Positions 16,901-26,844 are shown, counted from the first letter of the stretch. The stretch is DNA of 64,000 bases from Paucibacter sediminis (GCF_030254645.1 NZ_CP116346.1:3041973-3105972); one strand, 5' to 3'. Translations and numbers: made by a program. Notes: generated by a model from the letters alone, not told the origin.

Positions 16901-18676
16901 ATGAAGAACTCCCTCCGGGCGCTGACCCTGCTGCTGGCCTTGCCGGCGACGGCCGCCACGCTGCAAGTGCAGGACGAAAAGACCGGCCAGCCCCTGGCCA
17001 CGGTGATGCTGCGCGTCTTTCCGCTCAAGGCCCCGGCCCTGCCCAGCAGCGACGGCGGCTACCCGCCACCCGGCCAGCCCTTCCAGGTCTGGCGCGAGCA
17101 CACCGTGTTCAGCGATGCCCAGGGTCGTGCCGAGCTGCCCGATGAGCAGGCCGGCGCGCCCCAGCAGCTGCGCCTGCGCAAGCCCGGCTATCAAGACCTG
17201 ACCCTGCCGCTCGCGCAAGTGAAGAATGGCGTGCTGCGCCTGCAGCGCGAGACCGACCCGCTGCGCCTGGCCGAGGCCCGGCCGGCGAACGCCTGGCTGG
17301 CCGCGCTCGACTTGGGCGACCAGGCGCGCCGCCTGCACTTCCAGACCCAGTGCACCTTCTGCCATCAGCAGGGCAATGCCTTCCTGCGCCGCGAGCGCAG
17401 CGAGCAGGAATGGAGCGAGGCGATCCAGCGCATGATGCGCTACGGCTCGCGCCTGTCCAGCGAGGACCAGAAGGCCCTGCCGGCCATCCTGGCCAAGGGC
17501 TACCAGGCGCTGCGCGAGCATCCCGAGCGCGTCGGCGCCACCGCGCCCTGGGCCCCCGAGCTGGCCCAGGCCCGCATCAGCGAATGGCCGGTGGGCGACG
17601 CGATGTCGCAGGCCCACGATGTGCTGCTGGCGCGCGACGGCACCCTCTACGTGGCCGACAACATCCAGGACCGGCTCTGGGCGCTCGACCCCAGGAGCGG
17701 CCGCATGACGGTCTACAAGATCCCGCACCTGCCCGGCGACGAGCCCGGCGGTCTGCTGAGCGCGCGCCTGCGCGAGTTCCCGCGCCACGATTCGACCTCC
17801 AACGCGCATTCGCTGGCCGAGTCGCCGCGCGACGGCCATCTCTTCATCACCCCCTCGGCGCAGCGCCGCATCGTCGAATTCGACCCCGCCAAGGGCGATT
17901 TCCGCCTGCACGAGATCGGCGGCGGCTTCTATCCGCACACCATCCGCATCGACGCACAGGACCGCGTCTGGTTCACCCTGGCCCTGTCCAACCAGGTGGG
18001 CATGCTGGACCGCAGCAGCGGCCAGTTCAAGCGCTACGACCTGCCGGCGCGCGGCTTCGGCGAGCGCATGACCACCCGGTACATCGGCGCGCTCTACTGG
18101 CTGATGCGCCATGGCCTGCCGCTCACCAACTGGCTCAAGGTGGACCGCGCCGGCACCGGCACGCCCTTGCCCTATGGCATCGAGGTGACGCCCGACGGCC
18201 GCGTCTGGTTCGCGCGCCTGCACACCGACGAGATCGGCGTGATCGATCCCCGCACCGACGAGGTGCGCATGATCGCCACCCCCTTCAAGGGCCCGCGCCG
18301 GCTGCGCGCCGACGCCCAGGGGCGGCTCTGGATCGCCGCCTTCCCCGAGTCGGCGGTGGTCTGCTACGACCCCGCCAGCGGCCGCTTCACGCGCTATGAC
18401 TTGCCGGTGCTGCCCAAGGGCAGCGACACGCCCTACTCGCTGAACGTGGACAAGGCGCGCGGCGTGGTGTGGGTGAACGGCAACCAGTCCGATTCGCTCT
18501 ATGCGCTGGAGATCGCCAGCGGCCGCTGGACCCAGTACCCGCTGCCGCGCCGCGTCGCCTTCACCCGCGATGTCGAGATCGCGCCGGATGGCAGCGTCTA
18601 CACCTCGACCTCCAGCTTCCCGAGCTGGCATGTGGAAGATGGCCAGCCCACGCTGATCCATCTGCAGCCGCGATGA
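16901..18676 (+). CDS. Secreted cytochrome c / virginiamycin-B-lyase-like beta-propeller fusion
   Basis: A 591-residue exported protein: signal peptide MKNSLRALTLLLALPATAA, an Ig-like or carboxypeptidase-regulatory-like domain (about 20-115), then a short alpha-helical domain containing a c-type haem motif CTFCH near residue 150. The remaining 400 residues are repeated propeller blades of the Vgb/SMP-30 kind (VLLARDGTLYVADN, IRIDAQDRVWFTLA, IEVTPDGRVWFARL, RADAQGRLWIAAF, VEIAPDGSVYTSTS). The haem motif suggests electron transfer from a periplasmic oxidation, not lyase activity. The next gene (MFS) overlaps its stop by four bases. Substrate unknown. Confidence 0.75.
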   Translation: MKNSLRALTLLLALPATAATLQVQDEKTGQPLATVMLRVFPLKAPALPSSDGGYPPPGQPFQVWREHTVFSDAQGRAELPDEQAGAPQQLRLRKPGYQDLTLPLAQVKNGVLRLQRETDPLRLAEARPANAWLAALDLGDQARRLHFQTQCTFCHQQGNAFLRRERSEQEWSEAIQRMMRYGSRLSSEDQKALPAILAKGYQALREHPERVGATAPWAPELAQARISEWPVGDAMSQAHDVLLARDGTLYVADNIQDRLWALDPRSGRMTVYKIPHLPGDEPGGLLSARLREFPRHDSTSNAHSLAESPRDGHLFITPSAQRRIVEFDPAKGDFRLHEIGGGFYPHTIRIDAQDRVWFTLALSNQVGMLDRSSGQFKRYDLPARGFGERMTTRYIGALYWLMRHGLPLTNWLKVDRAGTGTPLPYGIEVTPDGRVWFARLHTDEIGVIDPRTDEVRMIATPFKGPRRLRADAQGRLWIAAFPESAVVCYDPASGRFTRYDLPVLPKGSDTPYSLNVDKARGVVWVNGNQSDSLYALEIASGRWTQYPLPRRVAFTRDVEIAPDGSVYTSTSSFPSWHVEDGQPTLIHLQPR

Positions 18677-19863
18677 AAGAAGACAGCAAGGCCCGGCCCT
18701 GGTTCCTGGCCTCCTGCCTCTGCGCCTTCACGGCCGGGCACATGATCAACTACAGCGTGATCCTGTTCGCGCAGGACATGCTGGGCTCGGCCTGGCTCTC
18801 CGGCCTGGGCCTGGGCCTGTGCTTCGGCCCGCCCTTGCTGCTGGGCTGGTTTGCCGGTGTGCTGTGCGACCGGCTCGCGCCCGGGCGCGTGATCCAGGCC
18901 GCGCAGGGCGTGTTTGCGCTGGCGGCGGCGGCGCTCTGGTTCACCCAGCAGCGCGGCACGGCGGGTGCGCCCACCTTGCTGCTGGCCGCCGCCTGCGCCG
19001 GCGTGGCCTGGAGCTTTGCCTCGCCGGCGCGCATGGCGGCGCTGGCGCAGATCGTGCCGGCGGCACAGCTCAAGGGCAGTTCGGTGCTGTTCAATGTGTT
19101 CGTGATGCTGGGCTTCGGCCTCGGGCCCCTGATGATCGCCCTGCTCAAGCGCGCCGGCGGCTGGCGGCTGGTGGTGCAGGGCATCGTCGTGCTGGTGGCG
19201 CTGGCCTCGGTGCTGCTGCTGCCGGTACGCACGCGGCGCGGCAGTCAGCACCGGCAGTCGGTCGCGGCCGAGGTACGCGAGGGTCTGGCGGCGGTACGCG
19301 GCCGGCCGCTCTTGCTGCAGCTGATGCTGGTGGCGATGGCGGGCTACCTGGCGATGGGGCCGATGCAGGTGCTGCTGCCCAAGCTGGCCACCGCCCAGCT
19401 GGGCCTGGCGGAGTTGCAGCGCGGCCTGCTGCTGGGCAGCCTGGCGCTCTCGCTGATCCTGGGCGGTGTGCTGGCCATGGTGCTCGGCCCGCGTGTGCGG
19501 CATGGCGCGGCCATCTTCGCGGCCACGCTGGGCGCGGGAGCCGCCCTGGCCCTGCTGGGCAGTGCCCATGACGTGGGCCCGGCCCTGGCCCTGCTGGCCG
19601 CGGTGGGCATGCTGGGCGGCATGGGCTTGAGCCTGATCGTGGCCGGCATCCAGGCCGAGGCGCCGTTGGCGGTGCGCGGCCGCGTGCTGAGCATGTACAC
19701 CATCATCTCCCAGGTGGTGCCGGCCGCCTCGGGCGTGCTGGCCGGCGCGCTGGTGCAGGGCTTTGGCGTGAGCGTGGCGCTGTGGGTGTGCGGCGGCACC
19801 CTGGTGGCGCTGATGCTGATCAATCTCATGTGGATGCGGGCGCTGCGAACGCAGCGCAGTTGA
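18673..19863 (+). CDS. MFS transporter
   Basis: A 396-residue major facilitator with about 12 hydrophobic helices and no long loop domain. It resembles the enterobactin-exporter-like (MFS_3) group: helix 2 then LLLGWFAGVLCDRLAPGRVIQ, a form of the conserved motif between helices 2 and 3, and the later VRGRVLSMYTIISQVVPAAS segment. It ends the AraC-linked operon, overlapping the cytochrome/propeller gene by four bases. With a BASS transporter at the other end, one may import the substrate and the other export a product (inference). Confidence 0.85.
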   Translation: MKEDSKARPWFLASCLCAFTAGHMINYSVILFAQDMLGSAWLSGLGLGLCFGPPLLLGWFAGVLCDRLAPGRVIQAAQGVFALAAAALWFTQQRGTAGAPTLLLAAACAGVAWSFASPARMAALAQIVPAAQLKGSSVLFNVFVMLGFGLGPLMIALLKRAGGWRLVVQGIVVLVALASVLLLPVRTRRGSQHRQSVAAEVREGLAAVRGRPLLLQLMLVAMAGYLAMGPMQVLLPKLATAQLGLAELQRGLLLGSLALSLILGGVLAMVLGPRVRHGAAIFAATLGAGAALALLGSAHDVGPALALLAAVGMLGGMGLSLIVAGIQAEAPLAVRGRVLSMYTIISQVVPAASGVLAGALVQGFGVSVALWVCGGTLVALMLINLMWMRALRTQRS

Positions 19864-19865
19864 AG

Positions 19866-19878
19866 CTCGCTATGCTTG
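19866..19878 (+). promoter_or_regulatory. Possible -10 element (TATGCT) of nudB, leaderless start
   Basis: CTCGCTATGCTTG (identical to 8884-8896) holds TATGCT at 19871-19876. Transcription would begin about 19883, next to the ATG at 19884, making the other in-frame ATG at 19872 (inside the -10) unlikely as a start. Confidence 0.4.
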
Positions 19879-19883
19879 GGGGC

Positions 19884-20363
19884 ATGCAAGCCGCCGAGAC
19901 CTTTTCCAAGCCCTACAAGATCCCCGAATCGGTGCTGGTGGTGATCCATACGCCCGATCTGCAGGTGCTGATGATGGAGCGCGCCGACCGGCCCGGTTAC
20001 TGGCAATGCGTGACCGGCTCGCTCGACACGCCCGACGAGCCGCTAGCCCAGACCGCGCGCCGCGAGGTGGCCGAGGAGACCGGCATCGCCGCCGGCGTCT
20101 TGCGCGACTGGGGCCTGGCCAATGTCTACGAGATCTACCCGGTCTGGCGCCATCGCTATGCGCCGGGGGTGACGCACAACACCGAGCATGTGTTCGGCCT
20201 CACCGTGCCGGCCGGCACCAAGGTGCGCCTGGCCCCGCGCGAGCATCTGCAATACCGCTGGCTGCCCTGGCGCGAGGCGGCGGACCTGTGCTTCTCGCCC
20301 TCCAACGCCGAGGCGGTGCTGCAGCTGCCGCGCTTCCTGGCGCAGCAAGAGGAGGGCACATGA
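19884..20363 (+). CDS. nudB: Dihydroneopterin triphosphate diphosphatase NudB
   Basis: A 159-residue Nudix hydrolase expected to remove pyrophosphate from dihydroneopterin triphosphate in folate synthesis. The Nudix box is GSLDTPDEPLAQTARREVAEETGI without its last residues written out in full: GSLDTPDE near residue 46, REVAEETGI near 62, with the one-residue-longer loop seen in betaproteobacterial NudB. The N-terminus YKIPESVLVVIHTPD matches the family. ATG 19884 is favoured over 19872 from the promoter position and from E. coli NudB length. Its stop overlaps the next gene by four bases. Confidence 0.88.
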   Translation: MQAAETFSKPYKIPESVLVVIHTPDLQVLMMERADRPGYWQCVTGSLDTPDEPLAQTARREVAEETGIAAGVLRDWGLANVYEIYPVWRHRYAPGVTHNTEHVFGLTVPAGTKVRLAPREHLQYRWLPWREAADLCFSPSNAEAVLQLPRFLAQQEEGT

Positions 20364-21175
20364 GAGCGGGCTTTCGCGCCTCCTCACTGGGGCTGCATAG
20401 CAGCCATAGCGCCTTCGCCAGCCAGCGCCTGCGCATCGCCACCTACAACATCCACAAGGGCGTGCGCGGCGTCGGCCCCGGCAAGCGCCTGGAGATCCAC
20501 AACCTGGGCCTGGGCATCGAGGCGCTGGACGCCGATCTGGTGTTCCTGCAGGAAGTGCGCCATTTCCACCACCGCGAGGCGCGCCAGTTCGAGCGCACCT
20601 GGTTCGGCTGGCCCGAGCAGGGCCAGGCCGAGTTCCTCGCGCCCGAAGGCTATGAGGTGGCCTACCGCACCAATGCCGTCACCAAGCATGGCGAGCATGG
20701 CAATGCCCTGCTGTCGCGCTGGCCGATCGGCGACGTGGGCCACCACGACGTCTCGGACCATCGCTTCGAGCAGCGCGGCCTGCTGCATGTGCCGGTGACC
20801 TGGCAGGGCCACGAGATCCACACCGTGGTGGCGCATCTGGGGCTCATGCACAGCAGCCGGGTGCGCCAGGTGCAGCGCCTGGCCGAGTTCATCGCCGCCC
20901 ATGTGCCGGCCGGCGCACGCCTGGCGGTGGCGGGCGACTTCAACGACTGGGGCGAGCGCCTGGATGCGCCGATGCGCGACTGCGGCCTGGCGCGCGCCGC
21001 GCCACCCAGCGGCAAGGCAAGACCTGCCACCTTCCCCTCGCGCGTGCCGGTGTTCTCGCTCGACCGCATCTACACCCGCGGGCTGGAATGCCTCAGCATG
21101 CAGGTGCCGCGCGGCAATGCCTGGGCGCGCATGTCCGACCATCTGCCCCTGGTGGCGGAGTTCGAACTTGGCTGA
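20360..21175 (+). CDS. Endonuclease/exonuclease/phosphatase (EEP) family protein
   Basis: A 271-residue EEP-fold metal-dependent hydrolase. The ATG at 20360 has AGAGGAGGG just upstream and overlaps the nudB stop. Motifs: IATYNIHKGVRGVG (Asn metal ligand), LVFLQEVRH (Glu ligand), VVAHLGLM, AGDFNDWGERLD and the terminal MSDHLPLVAEF (catalytic Asp-His). No signal peptide is evident. In E. coli the equivalent gene (ybhP) stands next to clsB, as here, where clsB overlaps its end by eight bases; a role linked to phospholipid metabolism is possible but unproven. Confidence 0.88.
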   Translation: MRAGFRASSLGLHSSHSAFASQRLRIATYNIHKGVRGVGPGKRLEIHNLGLGIEALDADLVFLQEVRHFHHREARQFERTWFGWPEQGQAEFLAPEGYEVAYRTNAVTKHGEHGNALLSRWPIGDVGHHDVSDHRFEQRGLLHVPVTWQGHEIHTVVAHLGLMHSSRVRQVQRLAEFIAAHVPAGARLAVAGDFNDWGERLDAPMRDCGLARAAPPSGKARPATFPSRVPVFSLDRIYTRGLECLSMQVPRGNAWARMSDHLPLVAEFELG

Positions 21176-22448
21176 GGCCGAGAACCTGCCGCACCTGCTT
21201 TCCTGGCACAGCGTGCCCAGGCCCGATTACGTGGGCGGCAACGAGGTGCGCCTGCTGCGCGGCGGCGACGAGTTGTTCCCGGCCCAGGCCGCGGCGATCG
21301 CCGCCGCCCACCACGAGGTCTGGCTGGGCACCTATATCTTTCACCACGACAGTGCCGGCCAGGCCCTGCTGGCGCAGCTGAAGGCGGTGGCCGCGCGCGG
21401 CGTGCGCGTGCGCGTGGTGGTGGACGGCTTCGGCTCCAAGGCCAGCCTGCCCTGGCTGCAGCGCGAGCTGGCCGGCTCGCATGTGGCGCTGGCGATCTTT
21501 CGCCCCATCGACCGCTGGTGGCGCTGGTTCCAGCCCGGGCAGCTGCGCCGCCTGCACCAGAAGCTCTGCGTGGTGGATGGCGAGGTCGGCTTCGTCGGCG
21601 GCATCAACATCATCGACGACCGCATGGACCTCAACCATGGCGCCACCGAGCTGCCGCGGCTGGACTATGCGGTGGGCCTGCGCGGCCCGCTGGTGCAGCC
21701 GATGGAGCAGGCGCTGCGCGCGGTCTGGACGCGCGCCTGGCTGGGGCGCGATTTCGGCGAGGAGCTGCTGGCCCTGGTGCGCAGCCCGATGCCGGTGGCG
21801 CGCCTGCGCCGCCTGGTGAACCGGCTGCGCATGCCGCGGCTGCGACGTGGCGAGCAGACCCTGCAAGACCTGCCCCCGGTGTGCGCCGCCTTCGTGCTGC
21901 GCGACAACCTGCGCCAGCGCCGCACCATCGAGCGCGCCTATGTGGAGGCGATCCGCGCCGCCAATGAGAGCGTGGACCTGATCACGCCCTACTTCTACCC
22001 CGGCCATGCCTTCCGCCGCGCGCTGCGCGATGCGGCGCGCCGCGGCGTGCGCGTGCGCCTGCTGCTGCAGGGCAAGGTGGACTACCGCATCGCCGCGATG
22101 GCCGCGCATGCCCTCTACGCCGAGCTGCTGGGGCAGGGCGTGCAGGTGTTCGAGTACCTGCCGGCCTTTCTGCATGCCAAGGTGGGCGTGGTGGACGAAC
22201 ATTGGGCCACCGTCGGCAGCTCCAACATCGACCCGCTCTCGCTGCTGCTGAACCTGGAGGCGAACGTGATCGTCGCCGACGCCGATTTCGCGCGCAGCGT
22301 GGCGCAGGAGTTCGAGGCCGCGCTGGCGGTCTCGCGCCAGGTCGCCGCCGCCGACGACACCGGCCTGCGCGGCGTGCTGCGGCGCGGGCTGGTGGCCTGG
22401 GTCGCGTATGTGTATTTGCGCGTGGCGGGGTCGACCGGCCGCTACTAG
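21168..22448 (+). CDS. clsB: Cardiolipin synthase ClsB-like phospholipase D family
   Basis: A 426-residue phospholipase D superfamily protein that joins phosphatidyl groups to form cardiolipin. No ATG is available near the start; TTG at 21168, eight bases after GGCGGAG, gives MAEAENLPHLLSWHSVP and overlaps the EEP gene by eight bases. Both HKD motifs are present: LHQKLCVVDGEVGFVGGINI near residue 130 and FLHAKVGVVDEHWATVGSSN near residue 335. The short C-terminal hydrophobic end is normal for ClsB. Third member of the nudB-EEP-clsB operon. Confidence 0.9.
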   Translation: MAEAENLPHLLSWHSVPRPDYVGGNEVRLLRGGDELFPAQAAAIAAAHHEVWLGTYIFHHDSAGQALLAQLKAVAARGVRVRVVVDGFGSKASLPWLQRELAGSHVALAIFRPIDRWWRWFQPGQLRRLHQKLCVVDGEVGFVGGINIIDDRMDLNHGATELPRLDYAVGLRGPLVQPMEQALRAVWTRAWLGRDFGEELLALVRSPMPVARLRRLVNRLRMPRLRRGEQTLQDLPPVCAAFVLRDNLRQRRTIERAYVEAIRAANESVDLITPYFYPGHAFRRALRDAARRGVRVRLLLQGKVDYRIAAMAAHALYAELLGQGVQVFEYLPAFLHAKVGVVDEHWATVGSSNIDPLSLLLNLEANVIVADADFARSVAQEFEAALAVSRQVAAADDTGLRGVLRRGLVAWVAYVYLRVAGSTGRY

Positions 22449-22475
22449 AGCGGGCGGTCGGGCCGCTACTGAGGC

Positions 22476-22489
22476 TTGATGTCGATCAA
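22476..22489. promoter_or_regulatory. Perfect FNR/ANR/DNR-type box
   Basis: TTGAT GTCG ATCAA (22476-22489) is an exact match to the FNR-family consensus TTGAT-N4-ATCAA. It lies in the 76-base gap after clsB, centred 42 bases upstream of the ABC ATPase ATG at 22525. A class II promoter would start transcription at the ATG; a weak GAGG at 22512-22515 argues for a slightly different start. Control by oxygen or nitric oxide is inferred. Confidence 0.65.
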
Positions 22490-22524
22490 TGCCGCCGAGG
22501 CGGGCAGGCGCGAGGCTAACAGGC

Positions 22525-23250
<726 letters not shown>

Positions 23251-23263
23251 TGAGACCCCAGCC

Positions 23264-25630
23264 ATGAGAGCGCTCGACCGCAAGCTGCTGCGCGACCTGC
23301 GCAGCCTCTGGAGCCAGGTGCTCACCATCGCCCTGGTGGTGGCCAGCGGCATGGGCGGCTTCATCGCCTGCCTCTCGGCGGTGGACTCGCTGGCGCTGGC
23401 GCGCGACGACTTCTATGCCGAGGGCCGCTTTGCCGATGTGTTTGCCAGCGTCAAGCGCGCGCCGCTGGCGCTGCAGGAACGGCTGGCGGCGCTGCCCGGC
23501 GTGGCCCAGGTCGACACGCGCGTGGACCAGCTGGTGCGGCTGGAGCTGCCCGGCGTGGTGGACCCGGTGCTGGGCCAGCTGATCGGCCTGGACGCGCGCA
23601 AGCCGGCGCGGCTCAACCGCGTGTTCGTCAAGAGCGGCCGTCTGCCCTCCGCCGATGCCACCGGCAGCCCGCTCGTCGAGGTGGCGCTCTCGGCCGCCTT
23701 TGCCGAGGCGCGCGGCCTGGCCCCCGGCGCGCGCCTGTCGGCGCTGGTGAACGGCCGGCGGCGCGAGCTGCTGGTGGTGGGCACGGCGCTCAGCCCCGAG
23801 TTCATCTTCGCCGGCCTGGGTGGCATGCCGGACATGCGCGGCTTCGGCATCGTCTGGATGGACCACGAGCTGCTGGCCTCGGCCTACGACATGCGCGGCG
23901 CCTTCAACCGCGTGGCGCTCAAGCTTGCGCCCGGCGCCGAGCCGGCGGTGGCGATGGCGGCGCTGCAGCCGGTGCTGGCGCCCTATGGAGGACGCGAGGC
24001 CTATGGCCGCGAGGACCAGAGCTCGCACGCCATGCTGAGCAACGAGATCAAGGAGCAGCGCGTGCTCGGCACGGTGGCACCGGTGATCTTCCTGGGCGTG
24101 GCGGCCTTTTTGCTGAACGTGGTGGTGTCGCGCCTGGTGACCACGCAGCGCGAGCAGGTGGCCGCGCTCAAGGCCCTGGGCTACCCCAACCGCAGCATCG
24201 CCGCGCATTACCTCAAGCTGGTGCTCGTGATCATGCTGCTGGGGCTGACGCTGGGCGTGCTGCTGGGCGACTGGCTGGGCAGCATGCTCACCGGGCTGTA
24301 TGTCGAGTTCTTCAAGTTCCGCCATTTCCAGCATGTGCTGGATGTGCGGCTGCTGCTGTGGAGCGGCGGCTTCTCGCTGCTGATGGCGGTGCTGGGCACG
24401 CTCAACGCGATTGCCGCCACGGTGCGGCTGGCGCCGGCCGAGGCGATGCGGCCGGCCGCGCCGGGGCGCTACCGGCCCGCCATCGTCGAGCGCCTGCCCT
24501 GGCTGCGCGCCGGCGTGTCGCTGCGCATGATCCTGCGCCAGATGGAGCGCCGCCCCTGGCGCACCCTGCTGTCCATCGTCGGCGTGGCGGTGGCGGTGGG
24601 CATCGTGGTGCTGGGCAACTTCTTCCGCGATGCGATCGATTTCGTCGTCGACTCGCAGTTCAACGCCAGCATGCGCAGCGATGTGATCGTCTGGATGAGC
24701 GAGGCCGGCCCCGACAGCGCGCGCCTCGAGCTGCAGCGCCTGCCGGGTGTGCTGGCGGTGGAATCGGGGCGCGACGTGGCGGTGCGCTTCCTGCACGGCG
24801 CGCGCAGCGAGCGCGGCGCCCTGCAGGGCCTGGCCGCCGCACCGCAGGCGCGCCGCATCGTCGACGTGGACGGCCGCGCCAGCCTGCCCAGCGCGAGCGG
24901 CCTGGTGATGACCGACCGCCTGGCCGACAAGCTGGGCCTGCGCCCCGGCGACCCGGTGCTGGTGGAGCTGCTGGAGGGGCGGCCGCGCCGCCTGGAGCTG
25001 CCGCTGGAGACGACGGTGCGCGAGATGATGGGGCTGAACGCCTATATCGAGCGGCGCGCGCTCAACCACCTGCTCGACGAGGGCGATGTGAGCTCGCAGT
25101 TCGCCCTCGTCGTCGAGCGCGGCCGCGAGGCCGAGACCCTGCGGGCGCTGCGCGCCCTGCCCAGGGTGGTGGGCGCCTTCAGCAAGGCCACGGTGCTGCG
25201 CAATATGCAGGATGTGAGCGCGCGCAATGTGCGCATCATGAGCACCATCCTCACCGCCTTTGCCAGCGTCATCGCGGTGGGCGTGGTCTACAACAATGCC
25301 CGCATCGCGCTGGCCGAGCGTGCCTGGGAGCTGGCCTCGCTGCGCGTGCTGGGCTTCACGCGTGCTGAGGTCTCGGGCCTGCTGCTGGGCGAGATGGCAC
25401 TGAGCATGGCGCTGGCCCTGCCGCTGGGCATGGGCCTGGGCTGGCTGCTCACGCATGGCCTGGTGGAGGCGCTGAAGAACGACCAGTTCCTGTTTCCGGT
25501 GGTGATACAGCCGCGCACCTATGCGCTGGCCTGCCTGGCGGTGCTGCTGGCGGGCGTGGCCAGCGCGCTGGTGGTGCGCCGCCGCATCGACCGCCTCGAC
25601 ATGGTGGCGGCTTTGAAGACAAGGGAATGA
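23264..25630 (+). CDS. ABC transporter permease with two FtsX domains
   Basis: A 788-residue inner-membrane protein. N-terminal helix ([20 protein letters not shown]), a periplasmic MacB-like domain, three helices of a first FtsX domain (about residues 275-390: [33 protein letters not shown]), then a second unit with its own helix ([19 protein letters not shown]), periplasmic domain and FtsX helices ([55 protein letters not shown]). This is the duplicated, fused permease form, so one copy may serve where MacB needs two. The stop overlaps the HlyD gene by four bases. Substrate unknown; lipids or lipopeptides are usual for the family. Confidence 0.9.
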   Translation: MRALDRKLLRDLRSLWSQVLTIALVVASGMGGFIACLSAVDSLALARDDFYAEGRFADVFASVKRAPLALQERLAALPGVAQVDTRVDQLVRLELPGVVDPVLGQLIGLDARKPARLNRVFVKSGRLPSADATGSPLVEVALSAAFAEARGLAPGARLSALVNGRRRELLVVGTALSPEFIFAGLGGMPDMRGFGIVWMDHELLASAYDMRGAFNRVALKLAPGAEPAVAMAALQPVLAPYGGREAYGREDQSSHAMLSNEIKEQRVLGTVAPVIFLGVAAFLLNVVVSRLVTTQREQVAALKALGYPNRSIAAHYLKLVLVIMLLGLTLGVLLGDWLGSMLTGLYVEFFKFRHFQHVLDVRLLLWSGGFSLLMAVLGTLNAIAATVRLAPAEAMRPAAPGRYRPAIVERLPWLRAGVSLRMILRQMERRPWRTLLSIVGVAVAVGIVVLGNFFRDAIDFVVDSQFNASMRSDVIVWMSEAGPDSARLELQRLPGVLAVESGRDVAVRFLHGARSERGALQGLAAAPQARRIVDVDGRASLPSASGLVMTDRLADKLGLRPGDPVLVELLEGRPRRLELPLETTVREMMGLNAYIERRALNHLLDEGDVSSQFALVVERGREAETLRALRALPRVVGAFSKATVLRNMQDVSARNVRIMSTILTAFASVIAVGVVYNNARIALAERAWELASLRVLGFTRAEVSGLLLGEMALSMALALPLGMGLGWLLTHGLVEALKNDQFLFPVVIQPRTYALACLAVLLAGVASALVVRRRIDRLDMVAALKTRE

Positions 25631-26844
25631 GCGAGATGCAAACCAAGAACAAATGGCTGATGGGTGGCGCGGCGTCGGCCCTGCTGCTGGTGCTGGCCTG
25701 GGCCTTTGCGCCGCGGCCGCAGGCGGTGGAGATCGCCAGCGCGCAGGCCGGGCGCTTCGAGCTCGGCATCGAGGAGGACGCCAAGACGCGCGTGCAGGAA
25801 CGCTACCTGGTCTCGGCGCCGCTGGCCGGCCGCTGGCTGCGCCCGCAGCTGAAGGAGGGCGACGCGGTGCAGGCCGGCGCGGTGCTGGGCGTGCTGCAGC
25901 CGACGCTGGCCGCGCTCACCGACGCGCGCAGCCGCGCCGAGCTGGCGGCGCGCGCCGAGGCCGCCAGCGATGCGGTGCATGCCGCCACCGCGCGCCTGGC
26001 CGCCGTCGGCATCGCCCAGGCCCAGGCGCAGCAGGAGTTGTCGCGCAGCGAGGCGCTGGCGCGCCAGGGCTATCTGAGCGCCGCCCGGCGCGACAGCGAT
26101 GCGCTGGCCCTGCAGGCCGCGCAGCAGAACCTCAAGGCGGCGCAGTCCGAGCTGAAGATCGCCCAGCACGAGGCGGCGCAGGCGCGCGCCGCATTGGGCG
26201 TCTATGGCGGCGCCGGTGGCGCGGGCGCTGCCGGCAACGGCTTTGTGCTGCGCGCCCCGGTGGCGGGCCAGGTCCTGCGCGTGCAGCAGCCCAGCGAGGG
26301 CGTGGTGGCGCTGGGCGCGCCGCTGCTGGAGCTGGGCGACACGGCCCAGCTGGAGGTGGTGGCCGAGCTGCTCAGCACCGATGCGCTGGCGGTGCGGCCG
26401 GGCCAGCCGGTGCAGATCGAGCGCTGGGGCGGCCCCGCCGTGCTCAAGGGCCAGGTCTTGCGGGTCGAGCCGGGCGCCTTCACCAAGGTCTCGGCCCTGG
26501 GCGTGGAGGAACAGCGCGTGCGCGTGCTGGTCAAGCTGCTGAGCCCGCCGGCCGAGCGCCAGCAGCTCGGCGACGGCTACCGCGTGGGCGTGCGCATCCT
26601 CACGCGCAGCGCCGAGGGCGCCCTGCTGGTGCCGGTGAGCGCGGTGTTCCCGCTGCCGCGCGCCGCGGCCGGCCGCCATGCGGTGTTCCGCGTCGAGGGC
26701 GGCCGCGCCCGGCTCACCGAGGTCAAGCTGGAGGCGCGCAATGGCGCGGTGGCCTGGGTGACCGGCGGCCTCGATGCGGGCAGCCAGGTGGTCAGTTATC
26801 CGCCGCAGGACCTGCAGGATGGGGCCAGGGTCAAGCCGCGTTAG
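25627..26844 (+). CDS. HlyD-family periplasmic adaptor (membrane fusion protein)
   Basis: A 405-residue adaptor anchored by one N-terminal helix (WLMGGAASALLLVLAWAF). Lipoyl half-motifs flank a coiled-coil hairpin (about residues 95-190, rich in Ala/Gln/Glu heptads such as QAQAQQELSRSEALARQG), followed by the rejoining FVLRAPVAGQVLRVQQPSEG and beta-barrel and membrane-proximal domains (GYRVGVRILTRS). It would link the FtsX permease to an outer-membrane channel; no TolC-like gene is in this operon. The start overlaps the permease stop. Confidence 0.9.
   Translation: MSEMQTKNKWLMGGAASALLLVLAWAFAPRPQAVEIASAQAGRFELGIEEDAKTRVQERYLVSAPLAGRWLRPQLKEGDAVQAGAVLGVLQPTLAALTDARSRAELAARAEAASDAVHAATARLAAVGIAQAQAQQELSRSEALARQGYLSAARRDSDALALQAAQQNLKAAQSELKIAQHEAAQARAALGVYGGAGGAGAAGNGFVLRAPVAGQVLRVQQPSEGVVALGAPLLELGDTAQLEVVAELLSTDALAVRPGQPVQIERWGGPAVLKGQVLRVEPGAFTKVSALGVEEQRVRVLVKLLSPPAERQQLGDGYRVGVRILTRSAEGALLVPVSAVFPLPRAAAGRHAVFRVEGGRARLTEVKLEARNGAVAWVTGGLDAGSQVVSYPPQDLQDGARVKPR

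Noticed and set aside
19872-19884. ATG at 19872 as the nudB start
   Set aside because: It lies inside the presumed -10 box, and the four extra residues are not seen in E. coli NudB as I recall it.
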